Assembly (NCBI RefSeq): GCF_002968285.2
Contig: NZ_CP134400.1
Span: 2,914,001 to 2,978,000 of the forward strand
Reading direction: 5' to 3'
Origin: Mycobacterium sp. ITM-2016-00318
GTDB taxonomy: Bacteria; Actinomycetota; Actinomycetes; Mycobacteriales; Mycobacteriaceae
DNA: 64,000 nucleotides
Shown here one piece after another: positions 41,006 to 52,303 of this stretch. The notes under the pieces were generated by a model that saw only the letters and a list, made by a program, of their open reading frames with translations, searched no databases and had not been told where the DNA came from. The position numbers and the translations under genes are program-made. Position 1 is the stretch's first letter; every line of letters begins with the position of its first letter.

Positions 41006-42477
41006 CACCACCACCCAGAACGCCGGTGCTCGTCGGCTACGGACAGGTCAACCAACTCGAGGAGAACCCCTCAGTCGAACCCATCGGCCTGATGGCCGAT
41101 GCCGCCCATGCCGCTGCGTGCCCTCGGGTGCTGCAGGCCGTCGACTCGGTGCGCATCGTCAACATCCTGTCGTGGCGCTACCGCGACCCGGGTCGGTTGC
41201 TGGCACAGCAGATCGGCGCGGACAACGCGTCGACCCGGTACACGGGGGTTGGCGGAAACGTCCCGCAGACCTTGGTGAACCAGGCGTGTCTGGACATCCA
41301 GTCGGGCCGCGCCGACGTGGTGCTGATCGCGGGCGCCGAAACATTCCGCACCAGAACCCGATTGCGTAACCGCGGCGTGAAGCCGGACTGGACTAGCGAG
41401 CCGGAATCGGTGCCGTTTGCCGAGGGCGCCAATGAGAACCTGCCGATGGTGGGACCGGCGGAGCTGCGCATCAACCTGGATCGGCCTGCCTACGTATATC
41501 CGCTCTTCGAGCAGGCGTTGCGCATCGCAGCGGGCGAGTCACCCGACGAGCACCGCCGACGCATCGGCGCGCTGTGGTCGCGGTTCAGCGAAGTGGCACA
41601 GGCGAATCCGCACGCGTGGAGTCGGTCGGCGCTGTCCGCCGACGACATCTGGCAGCCCAACGAGAGCAACCGGATGATCAGCTGGCCGTACACCAAGCTG
41701 ATGAACTCCAACAACATGGTCGACCAGGGCGCGGTGGTCATCGTGGCCTCCGCCGAGAAGGCGAACCGACTGCAGATTCCCACCGAGCGCTGGGTGTTCC
41801 CATACGCGGGCACCGACGCGCACGACACCTATGCCGTGGGTGAGCGGCTGGAACTCAGCGAATCACCGGCGATACGGATCGGTGGCAGCCGGGCGCTCGA
41901 ACTCGCCGGGGTAGGAGTCGACGACATCGACCTGATCGACGTCTACTCGTGCTTCCCGTCGGCGGTTCAGGTCGCCGCAGCCGAACTGGGGCTGGCGCTG
42001 AGCGACGCAAACCGTCCGCTGACCGTCACCGGCGGCCTCACGTTCGCAGGTGGCCCATGGAACAACTACGTCACGCATTCGATCGCCACGATGGCGCAAC
42101 GGTTGGCAGGCAATTCCGGTCAGCTCGGCCTGATCACAGCCAACGGCGGCTATCTGACCAAGCACAGCTTCGGTGTCTACGGTTCGGAACCGCCGGCGCA
42201 CCAATTCCGCTGGGAAGACGTGCAATCCACTGTCGACGCCGAGCCGACGAGGGTCGCCGAGGTCGAATGGTCCGGCGTCGGAACCGTCGAAGCGTGGACG
42301 ACGCCGTTTGATCGCGACGGTGCCGCCCAGAAGGCCTTCCTCGCGGTTCGCACCCCCGACGACTCGAGGACGCTCGCGGTGATCAGCGACGCCGGACAAG
42401 CCGACGTGACCGTGCGCGAGGACATCGCGCGAGCGAAGGTGGCGGTGCATCCCGACGGCACCGCCACGCTCGAATGA
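41002..42477 (+). CDS. Thiolase-superfamily protein lacking the nucleophilic cysteine (Rv1867 type)
   Basis: 491 aa thiolase fold (VNQACLDIQSGRADVVLIAG, VDDIDLIDVYSCFPSAVQVA, LTFAGGPWNNYVTHSIATM, NGGYLTKHSFGVYG). The N-terminal CxSG nucleophile motif of true thiolases is replaced: the stretch reads GVGGNVPQTLVNQA. The second catalytic motif NEAF is YSCF, and the C-terminal CxG is absent. It resembles SCP-x/lipid-transfer-like thiolases that may perform retro-Claisen or aldol-type cleavage in steroid or acyl-CoA catabolism. Translationally coupled to the double CoA-transferase. Confidence 0.85.
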   Translation: MTPPPRTPVLVGYGQVNQLEENPSVEPIGLMADAAHAAACPRVLQAVDSVRIVNILSWRYRDPGRLLAQQIGADNASTRYTGVGGNVPQTLVNQACLDIQSGRADVVLIAGAETFRTRTRLRNRGVKPDWTSEPESVPFAEGANENLPMVGPAELRINLDRPAYVYPLFEQALRIAAGESPDEHRRRIGALWSRFSEVAQANPHAWSRSALSADDIWQPNESNRMISWPYTKLMNSNNMVDQGAVVIVASAEKANRLQIPTERWVFPYAGTDAHDTYAVGERLELSESPAIRIGGSRALELAGVGVDDIDLIDVYSCFPSAVQVAAAELGLALSDANRPLTVTGGLTFAGGPWNNYVTHSIATMAQRLAGNSGQLGLITANGGYLTKHSFGVYGSEPPAHQFRWEDVQSTVDAEPTRVAEVEWSGVGTVEAWTTPFDRDGAAQKAFLAVRTPDDSRTLAVISDAGQADVTVREDIARAKVAVHPDGTATLE

Positions 42478-42487
42478 CGCTGCGCCG

Positions 42488-43084
42488 CTAGGGTGCGTCG
42501 AGCGGCACTTCGCTGTAATGCAGATCGAATCCGTCCGCGCTGAACGTGAAGCCCTTGCCGCTTGCCTCACTCAGGCACGAGACCCCCTTCGACTCCTGGA
42601 GGTTGCACCGGAAACGGGCAACGGCCAGCGTCCGGTTGAACGGCAGCACGGTGGCGGGCGACGGCGGAGCGAACGCAGCGGCGTCGACGGCCGCGAAACG
42701 GGCATCGCCCTGTGGGCCGACGACGATCGCGTTGGGCGGTGTCTGCTGACCGTCCGCGTCCGGCACGGTTTCCGGTGCACCGGTGATGGCAAGGGCGTCG
42801 GTCGTGCCTCCGCAGCCCGCCATGTCGCCCGGCAGTATCGCGCACTGCCAGCGACCGCTCGGCGTCGAGAAGTAGTAGGCCGATCGACCAGCAGTGTTCT
42901 GGGCGAAGTCGCGCCCATTGGCCAGCAGCGCGGGGTTGGTCGGCGGCAGCGGCGGCGCGGCCGGGGCGGCCTGGGCGGCGGTCGACGAGGTGTCTGTAGC
43001 CCACTCGCCGGTGTTGACGACACGTTCGGCTGTGCACCCCGTGAGAACTATCAGCGCCGCAAAGGTCAGAGTTATGGCTCGCAT
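42488..43084 (-). CDS. Lipoprotein, paralogue 1 of a tandem pair
   Basis: 198 aa from the ATG at 43084. The lipoprotein signal (MRAITLTFAALIVLTGC) ends in the lipobox LTGC, and a Pro/Ala-rich spacer leads to one domain with AYYFSTPSGRWQCAILP, PPNAIVVGPQGDA, VLPFNRTLAVARFRCN and GKGFTFSADGFDLHYSEVPL. Several paired cysteines suggest disulfides. Function unknown. It is followed by the thiolase-like gene in the opposite orientation and preceded by a close paralogue, so the pair arose by duplication. Confidence 0.85.
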   Translation of the reverse strand: MRAITLTFAALIVLTGCTAERVVNTGEWATDTSSTAAQAAPAAPPLPPTNPALLANGRDFAQNTAGRSAYYFSTPSGRWQCAILPGDMAGCGGTTDALAITGAPETVPDADGQQTPPNAIVVGPQGDARFAAVDAAAFAPPSPATVLPFNRTLAVARFRCNLQESKGVSCLSEASGKGFTFSADGFDLHYSEVPLDAP

Positions 43085-43205
43085 TTGGTTCCATAGCGTG
43101 CCAAACGCAGATTTCTCTCGACGCACCGGGGCAGCAAACGCTGAAACCACCCAGCGATGGCGATGGCCGCTTTCGCTAGCCGGATAACGGTCACCGATAC
43201 GCGAG

Positions 43206-43793
43206 CTAGGGCGTGTCGAGCGGCACCTCGGTGTACTGCGGGCGGAACTCATCCGAGCTGAAGGTGAATCCCCTCCCGCTCTGCTCGCTCACGCACGAGA
43301 CCCCCGTCTTCTCCTGAATGTTGCACCGGAACAGGGCTGCGATCAGAGTCCTGTTGAACGGCAACACCTTAGCGGTCTCCGGCGGCGCGAATCCTGGCTC
43401 CGCCAACGCGGCGAAATACGGGTCGCCCTCCGGTTCGACGACGATCGCGTTGGGCGGCACCTCTTCGCCTTCGGCGTCGCGCACCGTGTCCGGCGCACCC
43501 GCGATGCTGAGTGCGCCCCCGCCCTTGGCCTGGCATCCCGCCTTGTCGCGGGGGAGGATGGCACATTGCCAGCGACCGCTGGGTGTGGCGAAGTAATACG
43601 CGGCCTGATCCTGCGTATACCCGACGAAATCGAACGCGTTGGCCAAGTGCACGGAATCGGTCGGCGGAAGCTGTGGCGCGACCGGCCCCGCCGATGTCGG
43701 AAACGTCGCCCACTCGCCAGTGTCGACGACGCCTCCGCCCGAGCAACCCGCCACGAGCAACAGCGCCGCAGAGGTCAAAGTGATGGCACGCAT
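43206..43793 (-). CDS. Lipoprotein, paralogue 2 of a tandem pair
   Basis: 195 aa from the ATG at 43793. The signal peptide begins MRAITLT like its neighbour and ends with the lipobox VAGC. The domain repeats the same landmarks: AYYFATPSGRWQCAILP, PPNAIVVEPEGDP, VLPFNRTLIAALFRCN and GRGFTFSSDEFRPQYTEVPL. About half of the residues are identical by eye, so the copies have diverged and are both likely functional. No known domain. Confidence 0.85.
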   Translation of the reverse strand: MRAITLTSAALLLVAGCSGGGVVDTGEWATFPTSAGPVAPQLPPTDSVHLANAFDFVGYTQDQAAYYFATPSGRWQCAILPRDKAGCQAKGGGALSIAGAPDTVRDAEGEEVPPNAIVVEPEGDPYFAALAEPGFAPPETAKVLPFNRTLIAALFRCNIQEKTGVSCVSEQSGRGFTFSSDEFRPQYTEVPLDTP

Positions 43794-43831
43794 TCTGACC
43801 CAACAGCGTGCCCGAACCCGATTTCGGCGGA

Positions 43832-44560
43832 TCAACCGGGGGTCATCAACTCCTTGAGCCGACGCGCGTTGCGCACGGCGTGGCCGCCGAGATCGTTGTT
43901 GAAGTACACGTCAACGCGCCTGCCCTCCTGCTGCCACGCGACGAGGCGGTCGGCCCACCGGCGCAGGTCGTCCTCGGAGTAGGAGCCGGTGTACAGCGAG
44001 GCAGGCTCGGGGCCGTGCATGCGGACGTAGACCAGGTCGCTGGTGGCCCGGGGCACACAGGGCAATTGCGCACCGCTCATCACGACGTACGCGGCGCCGT
44101 GACGCTCGAGCAAGGAGAACACCGCGGGGTCGTTCCACGTCGGATGACGCAGCTCCATCGCCACGGGGATCGACTGCGGCATCAGGCCGAGGAAGTGATC
44201 CAGTCGCGCATCGTCGCGTTCCACCCCGGGATGGAGTTGGACCAGCAGCGCTTCGGCCCGGTCGCCGAGTGCGGTCCAGCATCGCTCGAACCGCTCGACC
44301 CACGGCTCCGCCGACTTCAGCCTGCGGTAGTGCGTCAGTCCGCGGTGCGCCTTGACCGCCATCGTGAAGCCCGCAGGCAGCCGCTGCCGCCATCCGGCGA
44401 ACGCGTCGTCGCGGGGCCAGCGGTAGAAGCTTGCGTTGAGTTCGACGGTGTCGAACTCCTCGACGTAGCGGGCCAGCCGTTTCGCAACCGGCATCCCGGC
44501 GGGATACAGCACGTCGGTCCAGTGGTCATATGACCACCCCGAGGTCCCGATCCGGATCAC
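43832..44560 (-). CDS. DUF72 family TIM-barrel protein
   Basis: 242 aa from a GTG at 44560. It begins IRIGTSGWSYDHWTDVLYP, the DUF72 signature, with FDTVELNASFYRWP and the C-terminal DVYFNNDLGGHAVRNARRL. The fold is a TIM barrel resembling xylose isomerase/endonuclease IV-like proteins. No activity is firmly established. The start overlaps the stop of the HhH-GPD gene (GTGA), a coupling that suggests a nucleic-acid-related role (inference). Confidence 0.88.
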   Translation of the reverse strand: MIRIGTSGWSYDHWTDVLYPAGMPVAKRLARYVEEFDTVELNASFYRWPRDDAFAGWRQRLPAGFTMAVKAHRGLTHYRRLKSAEPWVERFERCWTALGDRAEALLVQLHPGVERDDARLDHFLGLMPQSIPVAMELRHPTWNDPAVFSLLERHGAAYVVMSGAQLPCVPRATSDLVYVRMHGPEPASLYTGSYSEDDLRRWADRLVAWQQEGRRVDVYFNNDLGGHAVRNARRLKELMTPG

Positions 44561-45198
44561 GCCACCAGTTCGGCGCGCACGTCGTCGTCCAGCGAGACGC
44601 GCACCAGCGCCGCGGCAAGCGTCGCGGTCCTGCGCGGCGCGAGCGCGCTCAGCGAGGCGGGGTCGGCGGGCAGGCCGATTTCGCGCGCGGCGTCGGCGGC
44701 GCGCTGGTCGAAGTGTGGTCGCACCCACGTCCACACGTCCTGTATTTCGCGAAGGAAAATCTCAGCGCCGGTGTCTCCGATTCCTTTGAACCGCTTTAAC
44801 AGTCGCTTCGCCTCCCCGACGTCGTGGTTGCTGGCGGCGGCCAGCCGGCGCAGGTCGCCGCCGTAGTCGTCATTCAGCATGGTGGCGATGTCAGCGAGCC
44901 GGGTGGCCGAGCTCTCGTCGTAGCGGACGTAGTGCGCCCGCCCGAACGCGGTGATCAATGTGTGGCGATCGGCGGTCAGCACCGCCTTCGGGGACCTCAG
45001 ACCGGCCGCGAAAAGCTCCCGCGCAGCCCTCGTCGCGATCGTCGCGTCGATCGGCTTGCTCGCGAGCATGCACAGCGTGAGGAGCTGGAACAGCGGCATC
45101 GGCTTGTCCCGCAACGTGATGCCGGCTTCATCCGCATAGGTGGTGCCCGCGACCTTCATCAGGCGACCGACGAGGTCCTTGTTCGATGACCGTGCCAC
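44557..45198 (-). CDS. Endonuclease III-like HhH-GPD protein, catalytic lysine and Fe-S cluster missing
   Basis: 213 aa from a GTG. The helix-hairpin-helix is seen as LLKRFKGIGDTGAEIFLREI. Endonuclease III has a catalytic Lys where this protein has Thr (GIGDTGAE instead of GVGRKTAN), and the C-terminal four-cysteine [4Fe-4S] loop is absent. A base-excision lyase activity is therefore doubtful. Glycosylase activity of the MutY/AlkA kind, or plain DNA binding, remains possible. Coupled to the DUF72 gene. Confidence 0.82.
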   Translation of the reverse strand: MARSSNKDLVGRLMKVAGTTYADEAGITLRDKPMPLFQLLTLCMLASKPIDATIATRAARELFAAGLRSPKAVLTADRHTLITAFGRAHYVRYDESSATRLADIATMLNDDYGGDLRRLAAASNHDVGEAKRLLKRFKGIGDTGAEIFLREIQDVWTWVRPHFDQRAADAAREIGLPADPASLSALAPRRTATLAAALVRVSLDDDVRAELVA

Positions 45199-45233
45199 CC
45201 GATACGGCTACCCGTAGGCCGGCAACGGAAACG

Positions 45234-45566
45234 TCACTTCGGCGGCAGCGACTTGGCGTAGTCCACGCCTCGGGCCACCCACGACTGCAGTTGGCGTTTG
45301 GTGTTGACGCCGTCACCGGACACCCGCAGCCATCCGCGGGTCTCCCGTCCTGCCATCACCATCGGTTCGACGTGCTCGCGAGCGAGCAGCTTCTCGGTCT
45401 CGGCCGGTGGTACCCGGACCATCAGCCCGCCGCGGCCGCTCGCTGCCACCGACATGTTGCCGTTGACCAAGAACGCCAACCCGCCGAACATCCGCTTCTC
45501 TTCCACTCCCTTCTCCGCGCCGAGGAGTTCGCGGATGCGGTCGGCGAGGTCTTGGTCGTACGCCAT
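45234..45566 (-). CDS. TfoX/Sxy N-terminal domain protein
   Basis: 110 aa from the ATG at 45566; open sequence extends upstream but is not family-like. One TfoX-N domain with LADRIRELLGAEKGVEEKRM, FGGLAFLVNGNMSVAASG and MVRVPPAETEKLLA. In gammaproteobacteria TfoX activates competence genes together with CRP. Stand-alone N-domains in actinobacteria have no known role. It lies downstream of lon on the same strand, separated by a long hairpin. Confidence 0.85.
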   Translation of the reverse strand: MAYDQDLADRIRELLGAEKGVEEKRMFGGLAFLVNGNMSVAASGRGGLMVRVPPAETEKLLAREHVEPMVMAGRETRGWLRVSGDGVNTKRQLQSWVARGVDYAKSLPPK

Positions 45567-45600
45567 GGCACGACGGTAGACCGGGTTCGGATGCTTCAAC

Positions 45601-45660
45601 GCGAACAGACGCAAAAGTCCCGACAACACCGGCGTGTCGGGAGCTTTTGCGTCTGCTCGC
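45601..45660. repeat. Long palindrome (probable lon terminator, dispersed-repeat type)
   Basis: GCGAACAGACGCAAAAGTCCCGACA (25 nt, 45601-45625) is inverted at 45635-45660 (TGTCGGG...GCTTTTGCGTCTG...TCGC) with only two single-base interruptions, around a nine-base loop. It starts 13 bases after the lon stop on the minus strand. AGACGCAAAA palindromes recur between genes in environmental mycobacteria in my recollection, so it may be a repeat family that doubles as a terminator. Confidence 0.8.
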
Positions 45661-45672
45661 GCTATGTGGTTG

Positions 45673-48000
<2,328 letters not shown>

Positions 48001-48029
48001 CTAGTCCTCCAAAGTTCAGCCTGATGCGC

Positions 48030-48193
48030 TCAACCCTGGCGGGCGCTCCTTTGTTCCCAGCGCGCCCCCAGCCGTCGGCCGACGACGATCGTCGCCGCGA
48101 TGAGCAGGCCATCGTCCCCCAGGAGATGACGGAAAACACACCGTCGGCGACGTCGACCGATACCTGGTAGATCAGGCTGACACCGGCCGACAT
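48030..48193 (-). pseudogene. Small membrane protein gene, one base short
   Basis: From the ATG at 48193 the frame reads MSAGVSLIYQVSVDVADGVF, then SVISWG, then derails. One base later comes DDGLLIAATIVVGRRLGARW with EQRSARQG and a stop (TGA on the minus strand at 48030-48032). Adding one C to the run at 48116-48120 restores a 54-aa peptide with one membrane helix and a basic tail. The reading is plausible but rests on the reconstruction. It lies upstream of lon on the same strand. Confidence 0.45.
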
Positions 48194-48371
48194 AGAATTC
48201 GCAGCACGGAAGGGCGCTCAGTGCGCCTTCGAGCGCGAGGTCGAGTTCCGGTGTGGCGAAACCGCTCGCACCGACGACTATCTGACCGCCATCGCCGATA
48301 CCCGTCCGACGTTGACTGACGCGATGCTGTCCGAGTTCGAAGAGGACATTGCCCTGCGCACTCGGCTGTGA
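48177..48371 (+). pseudogene. 3' remnant of an AAA+ ATPase gene
   Basis: The last 64 codons of an AAA-type ATPase survive on the plus strand: LTPADIEFAARKGAQ and FEREVEFRCGE, then DDYLTAIADTRPTLTD and MLSEFEEDIA, ending at the TGA at 48369-48371. The first pattern is that of the C-terminal helical lid of CDC48/FtsH-like AAA proteins. Just upstream the frame hits a TAG (48171 region) and there is no start, so the rest of the gene is gone. It overlaps the 5' end of the small membrane gene on the other strand. A deletion scar next to lon is the best reading. Confidence 0.6.
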
Positions 48372-48435
48372 CCGTCAGCGGGGCGGCGGGGTCGTCCGTC
48401 GGGAACAAACCCTCGAGGAGATAAGCGGCGCAAAA

Positions 48436-48473
48436 CAGTGAGCCTGCCGCCGGGGCAGGCGACAGGCTCACTG
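48436..48473. terminator. Terminator hairpin after the antigen 85 gene
   Basis: CAGTGAGCCTG (48436-48446) pairs perfectly over 11 bp with CAGGCTCACTG (48463-48473). The loop can form its own CCTGCC/GGCAGG stem. It lies 15 bases after the antigen 85 stop on the minus strand. Confidence 0.75.
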
Positions 48474-48487
48474 GAGGGGAGGTGCTG

Positions 48488-49612
<1,125 letters not shown>

Positions 49613-49669
49613 CTAACGATTGCGACTCGGCGCCGATACCAACAGCTCGAGCTGGCACGACGCCCCTGA

Positions 49670-50893
49670 CTACCCGTTGAGCCCAGACATCCGGGTGACG
49701 TGCCGCGGCGTCAGCTCCGCCAGGCTTGTCACGCCGAGAAGTCGCATGGTGCGGGCCACCTGGTCGGACAAGATCGCGATGGCGCGGTCCACACCGGCCT
49801 CGCCGCCGGCCATCAGGCCGTAGAGGTAGGCACGCCCGACGAGGGTGAAGCGCGCGCCGAGAGCTATGGCGGCGACGATGTCGGCGCCCGACATGATCCC
49901 GGTGTCCAAGACGATCTCGGTCTCACCGCCGACTTCGCGAGCGACATCGGGCAGCAGATGGAACGGAACGGGAGCTCTGTCCAGCTGGCGGCCGCCGTGA
50001 TTTGACAGCACGATGCCGTCGACACCGAGGTCGACAACCGACTTGGCGTCGTCGAGGGTCTGAATCCCTTTGACCACCAGTTTGTTCGGCCACTGTGACT
50101 TGATCCAGGCCAAGTCCTCGAATGTCACCGTCGGGTCGAACATCGAATCGAGGTATTCGGCGACGGTGCCCGGCCAGCGGTCGAGCGAGGCGAACGACAG
50201 CGGTTCGGTGGTGAACAGGTCGAACCACCAACGGGGGTGGGGCACCGTGTCGAGCACCGTACGCAAGGTGAGTGCGGGGGGAATCGACATGCCGTTGCGC
50301 GTATCCCGTAGCCGGGCACCCGCGACCGGGACGTCCACCGTGACGAGCAGAGTGTCGAAGCCGGCCGCGGCAGCACGCTCGACCAACGCCATCGAACGGT
50401 CCCTGTCTTTCCACATGTATAGCTGAAACCAGTTGCGACCGTTCGGGTTCGCCGCCTTGACCTCTTCGATGGATCTGGTGCCCAGTGTCGAAAGGGAGAA
50501 GGGGATGCCCGCCCTTGCCGCCGCATGTGCACCGGCGATCTCACCCTCGGTCTGCATCAGACGCGTGAATCCCGTCGGGGCGATCCCGAACGGCTGGTCG
50601 ACCCGACCTCCGAAAACGTCCCAGCCGGTGTCGATGTCGGCGACATTGCGCAGAATCGTCGGGTGGAACTGGATGTCGCGAAACGCCTGCCGCGCCCGCC
50701 CCAGCGACAGTTCTTCCTCTGCGGCACCGTCGGCGTAGTCGAAGGCGGCTTTCGGCGTGCGTCGTTTGGCGATCCGCCGCAGATCATCGATCGTCAGAGC
50801 GGCAGAGAGCCTGCGTGCCGTCGGGTTAAACCTCGGCTTCTTGAATTGGATCAGAGGGGCTAGTTCGCGCGGCCTCGGTACTCTGCGGTCCAT
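49670..50893 (-). CDS. lldD2: FMN-dependent L-lactate dehydrogenase LldD2
   Basis: 407 aa alpha-hydroxy-acid oxidase family TIM barrel. Landmarks: [51 protein letters not shown], and the active-site His/Arg in [16 protein letters not shown], with the phosphate-binding [19 protein letters not shown] at the end. It oxidises L-lactate to pyruvate and passes electrons to the respiratory chain rather than to oxygen. Rv1872c is the M. tuberculosis enzyme needed for growth on lactate. No lactate permease gene is beside it. Confidence 0.92.
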   Translation of the reverse strand: MDRRVPRPRELAPLIQFKKPRFNPTARRLSAALTIDDLRRIAKRRTPKAAFDYADGAAEEELSLGRARQAFRDIQFHPTILRNVADIDTGWDVFGGRVDQPFGIAPTGFTRLMQTEGEIAGAHAAARAGIPFSLSTLGTRSIEEVKAANPNGRNWFQLYMWKDRDRSMALVERAAAAGFDTLLVTVDVPVAGARLRDTRNGMSIPPALTLRTVLDTVPHPRWWFDLFTTEPLSFASLDRWPGTVAEYLDSMFDPTVTFEDLAWIKSQWPNKLVVKGIQTLDDAKSVVDLGVDGIVLSNHGGRQLDRAPVPFHLLPDVAREVGGETEIVLDTGIMSGADIVAAIALGARFTLVGRAYLYGLMAGGEAGVDRAIAILSDQVARTMRLLGVTSLAELTPRHVTRMSGLNG

Positions 50894-50902
50894 CGGCGTT
50901 CC

Positions 50903-52303
50903 CTAGTCGGCCGCCGCCGAAATCGCGCGCCGGACGTCGGCCCGTCGATCGTCGATCGCACGCCCGATTTCCTGCAGCAGCACCGGCTTCCGGCCGACGA
51001 GTTCCTCGATCTGGTCGCGTTCTAGTTGAAGCACGGTCACTTCGTTGAGTGCGCGGGCCGACGCGATGACCGGCTCGCGGGTCAACGTGGTCTGGCCGAG
51101 GAAGTCACCTTTCTCGAGCGTGCGCACCGCGATGACCGCCCCGTCTTCTCCCGGTGCCTCCAGCCGAGCCCTGCCATTGACGATGAAGTTCATCCGCGTG
51201 GGCACCTCGCCGGCGGACTGGATGTACTCGTCGGCGCCATATCGCGCGAGCCGGGCGTGGGGGAGAAGCTCCTCCATATCGTCCTGGTTCAACCGCAAGG
51301 TGGGCGCGATGATGGCAAGCGAGCGGTTCATCCGCTCCGTTGTCTCGAAGTCGTCCTCCGCCTCGTCGAGGTGCAGTCCGGCACGCCGGGAGGCATACCA
51401 AACCCAGCGCAGGAAGGTGGCTTTCGCGCCGAAGTCGTCGGCGGGTGTACGCAGCGGTATGGATGTGGTGTAGTTCAGACCGCCCGCAGCGACACTCGAC
51501 GGCGCCGCGTCGGGGCGCAACTGGGGCAGAGCCATTGCGACATTGGTCAACATCCGGCATACATCGTCGGGTGGGTCGTCCAAGGAGAATATCGTCTTCA
51601 CGCCGAGCGAGTGACTGCCCGGCGGACGGCTGAAGTTGGTGAACGATGCGGCGGCCAACACCGAGTTCGGCATGATCTGGAGCCCACCGCCGGTATCGAT
51701 ATGTGTTGCGCGCCAGTTCACCTCGACCACACGCCCTTTTGCTGACGGCGTCTCGATCCAGTCGCCGATTTGAAACGGTTGCTCGAACAGCACCAGCAGG
51801 CCGGAGATGATCTGACCGACCGAGTTCTGCAGCGCAAGGCCGAGCACGATCGACGATATGCCGAGCGCCGTGAACAGTCCTCCGACGTTGGCGCCCCAGA
51901 TGTAGGCGAAGATCAACGCGATGCCTACCGCGATAAGGGCAAAGCGCGCGACATCGAGGAATATCGTCGGAATGCGCTTGCGCCATGTGCCCTCCGGCGC
52001 ACCCTGGAAGACAGTCGCATTCAGCCCGGACAGCAGCAAGACGAGCACCACGACGAAGAACACCGTCGACACGATGCGCACCGGGGTCGCTTCACCGGAA
52101 ACCTGGATCGCACCGATGAGCAGCAGCAGCAGTGCGCCCAGCGGCAGGATATAGGTGCGGAGAAGATGAACTGGCCGCACCAGGAAACTGTTTCTGCGAC
52201 GCAACGCATTCTGTAGTTCTGTCAGTGCGACCAGTGCGATCGGAAAACCGACGGCGACCCCGATTGCCCAGTAGAACCAGGGCGCGTCGAACAAGCCGGT
52301 CAC
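50903..52303 (-). CDS. MscS-type mechanosensitive channel with C-terminal cyclic-nucleotide-binding fold
   Basis: 466 aa from a GTG. Four N-terminal helices (about 1-160), then the MscS pore helix and beta domain (GISSIVLGLALQNSVGQIIS, FQIGDWIETPSAKGRVVEVN). A Crp-like domain fills about 340-455 (IQSAGEVPTRMNFIVNGRAR, RTLEKGDFLGQTTL). The phosphate-binding cassette has lost its two landmarks: Glu72 of E. coli CRP corresponds to Gln404, and Arg82 to Ala414. The ligand may therefore differ or be absent. It overlaps the upstream cyclase gene by four bases (GTGA). The M. tuberculosis pair Rv2434c/Rv2435c has the same design. Confidence 0.9.
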   Translation of the reverse strand: MTGLFDAPWFYWAIGVAVGFPIALVALTELQNALRRRNSFLVRPVHLLRTYILPLGALLLLLIGAIQVSGEATPVRIVSTVFFVVVLVLLLSGLNATVFQGAPEGTWRKRIPTIFLDVARFALIAVGIALIFAYIWGANVGGLFTALGISSIVLGLALQNSVGQIISGLLVLFEQPFQIGDWIETPSAKGRVVEVNWRATHIDTGGGLQIMPNSVLAAASFTNFSRPPGSHSLGVKTIFSLDDPPDDVCRMLTNVAMALPQLRPDAAPSSVAAGGLNYTTSIPLRTPADDFGAKATFLRWVWYASRRAGLHLDEAEDDFETTERMNRSLAIIAPTLRLNQDDMEELLPHARLARYGADEYIQSAGEVPTRMNFIVNGRARLEAPGEDGAVIAVRTLEKGDFLGQTTLTREPVIASARALNEVTVLQLERDQIEELVGRKPVLLQEIGRAIDDRRADVRRAISAAAD

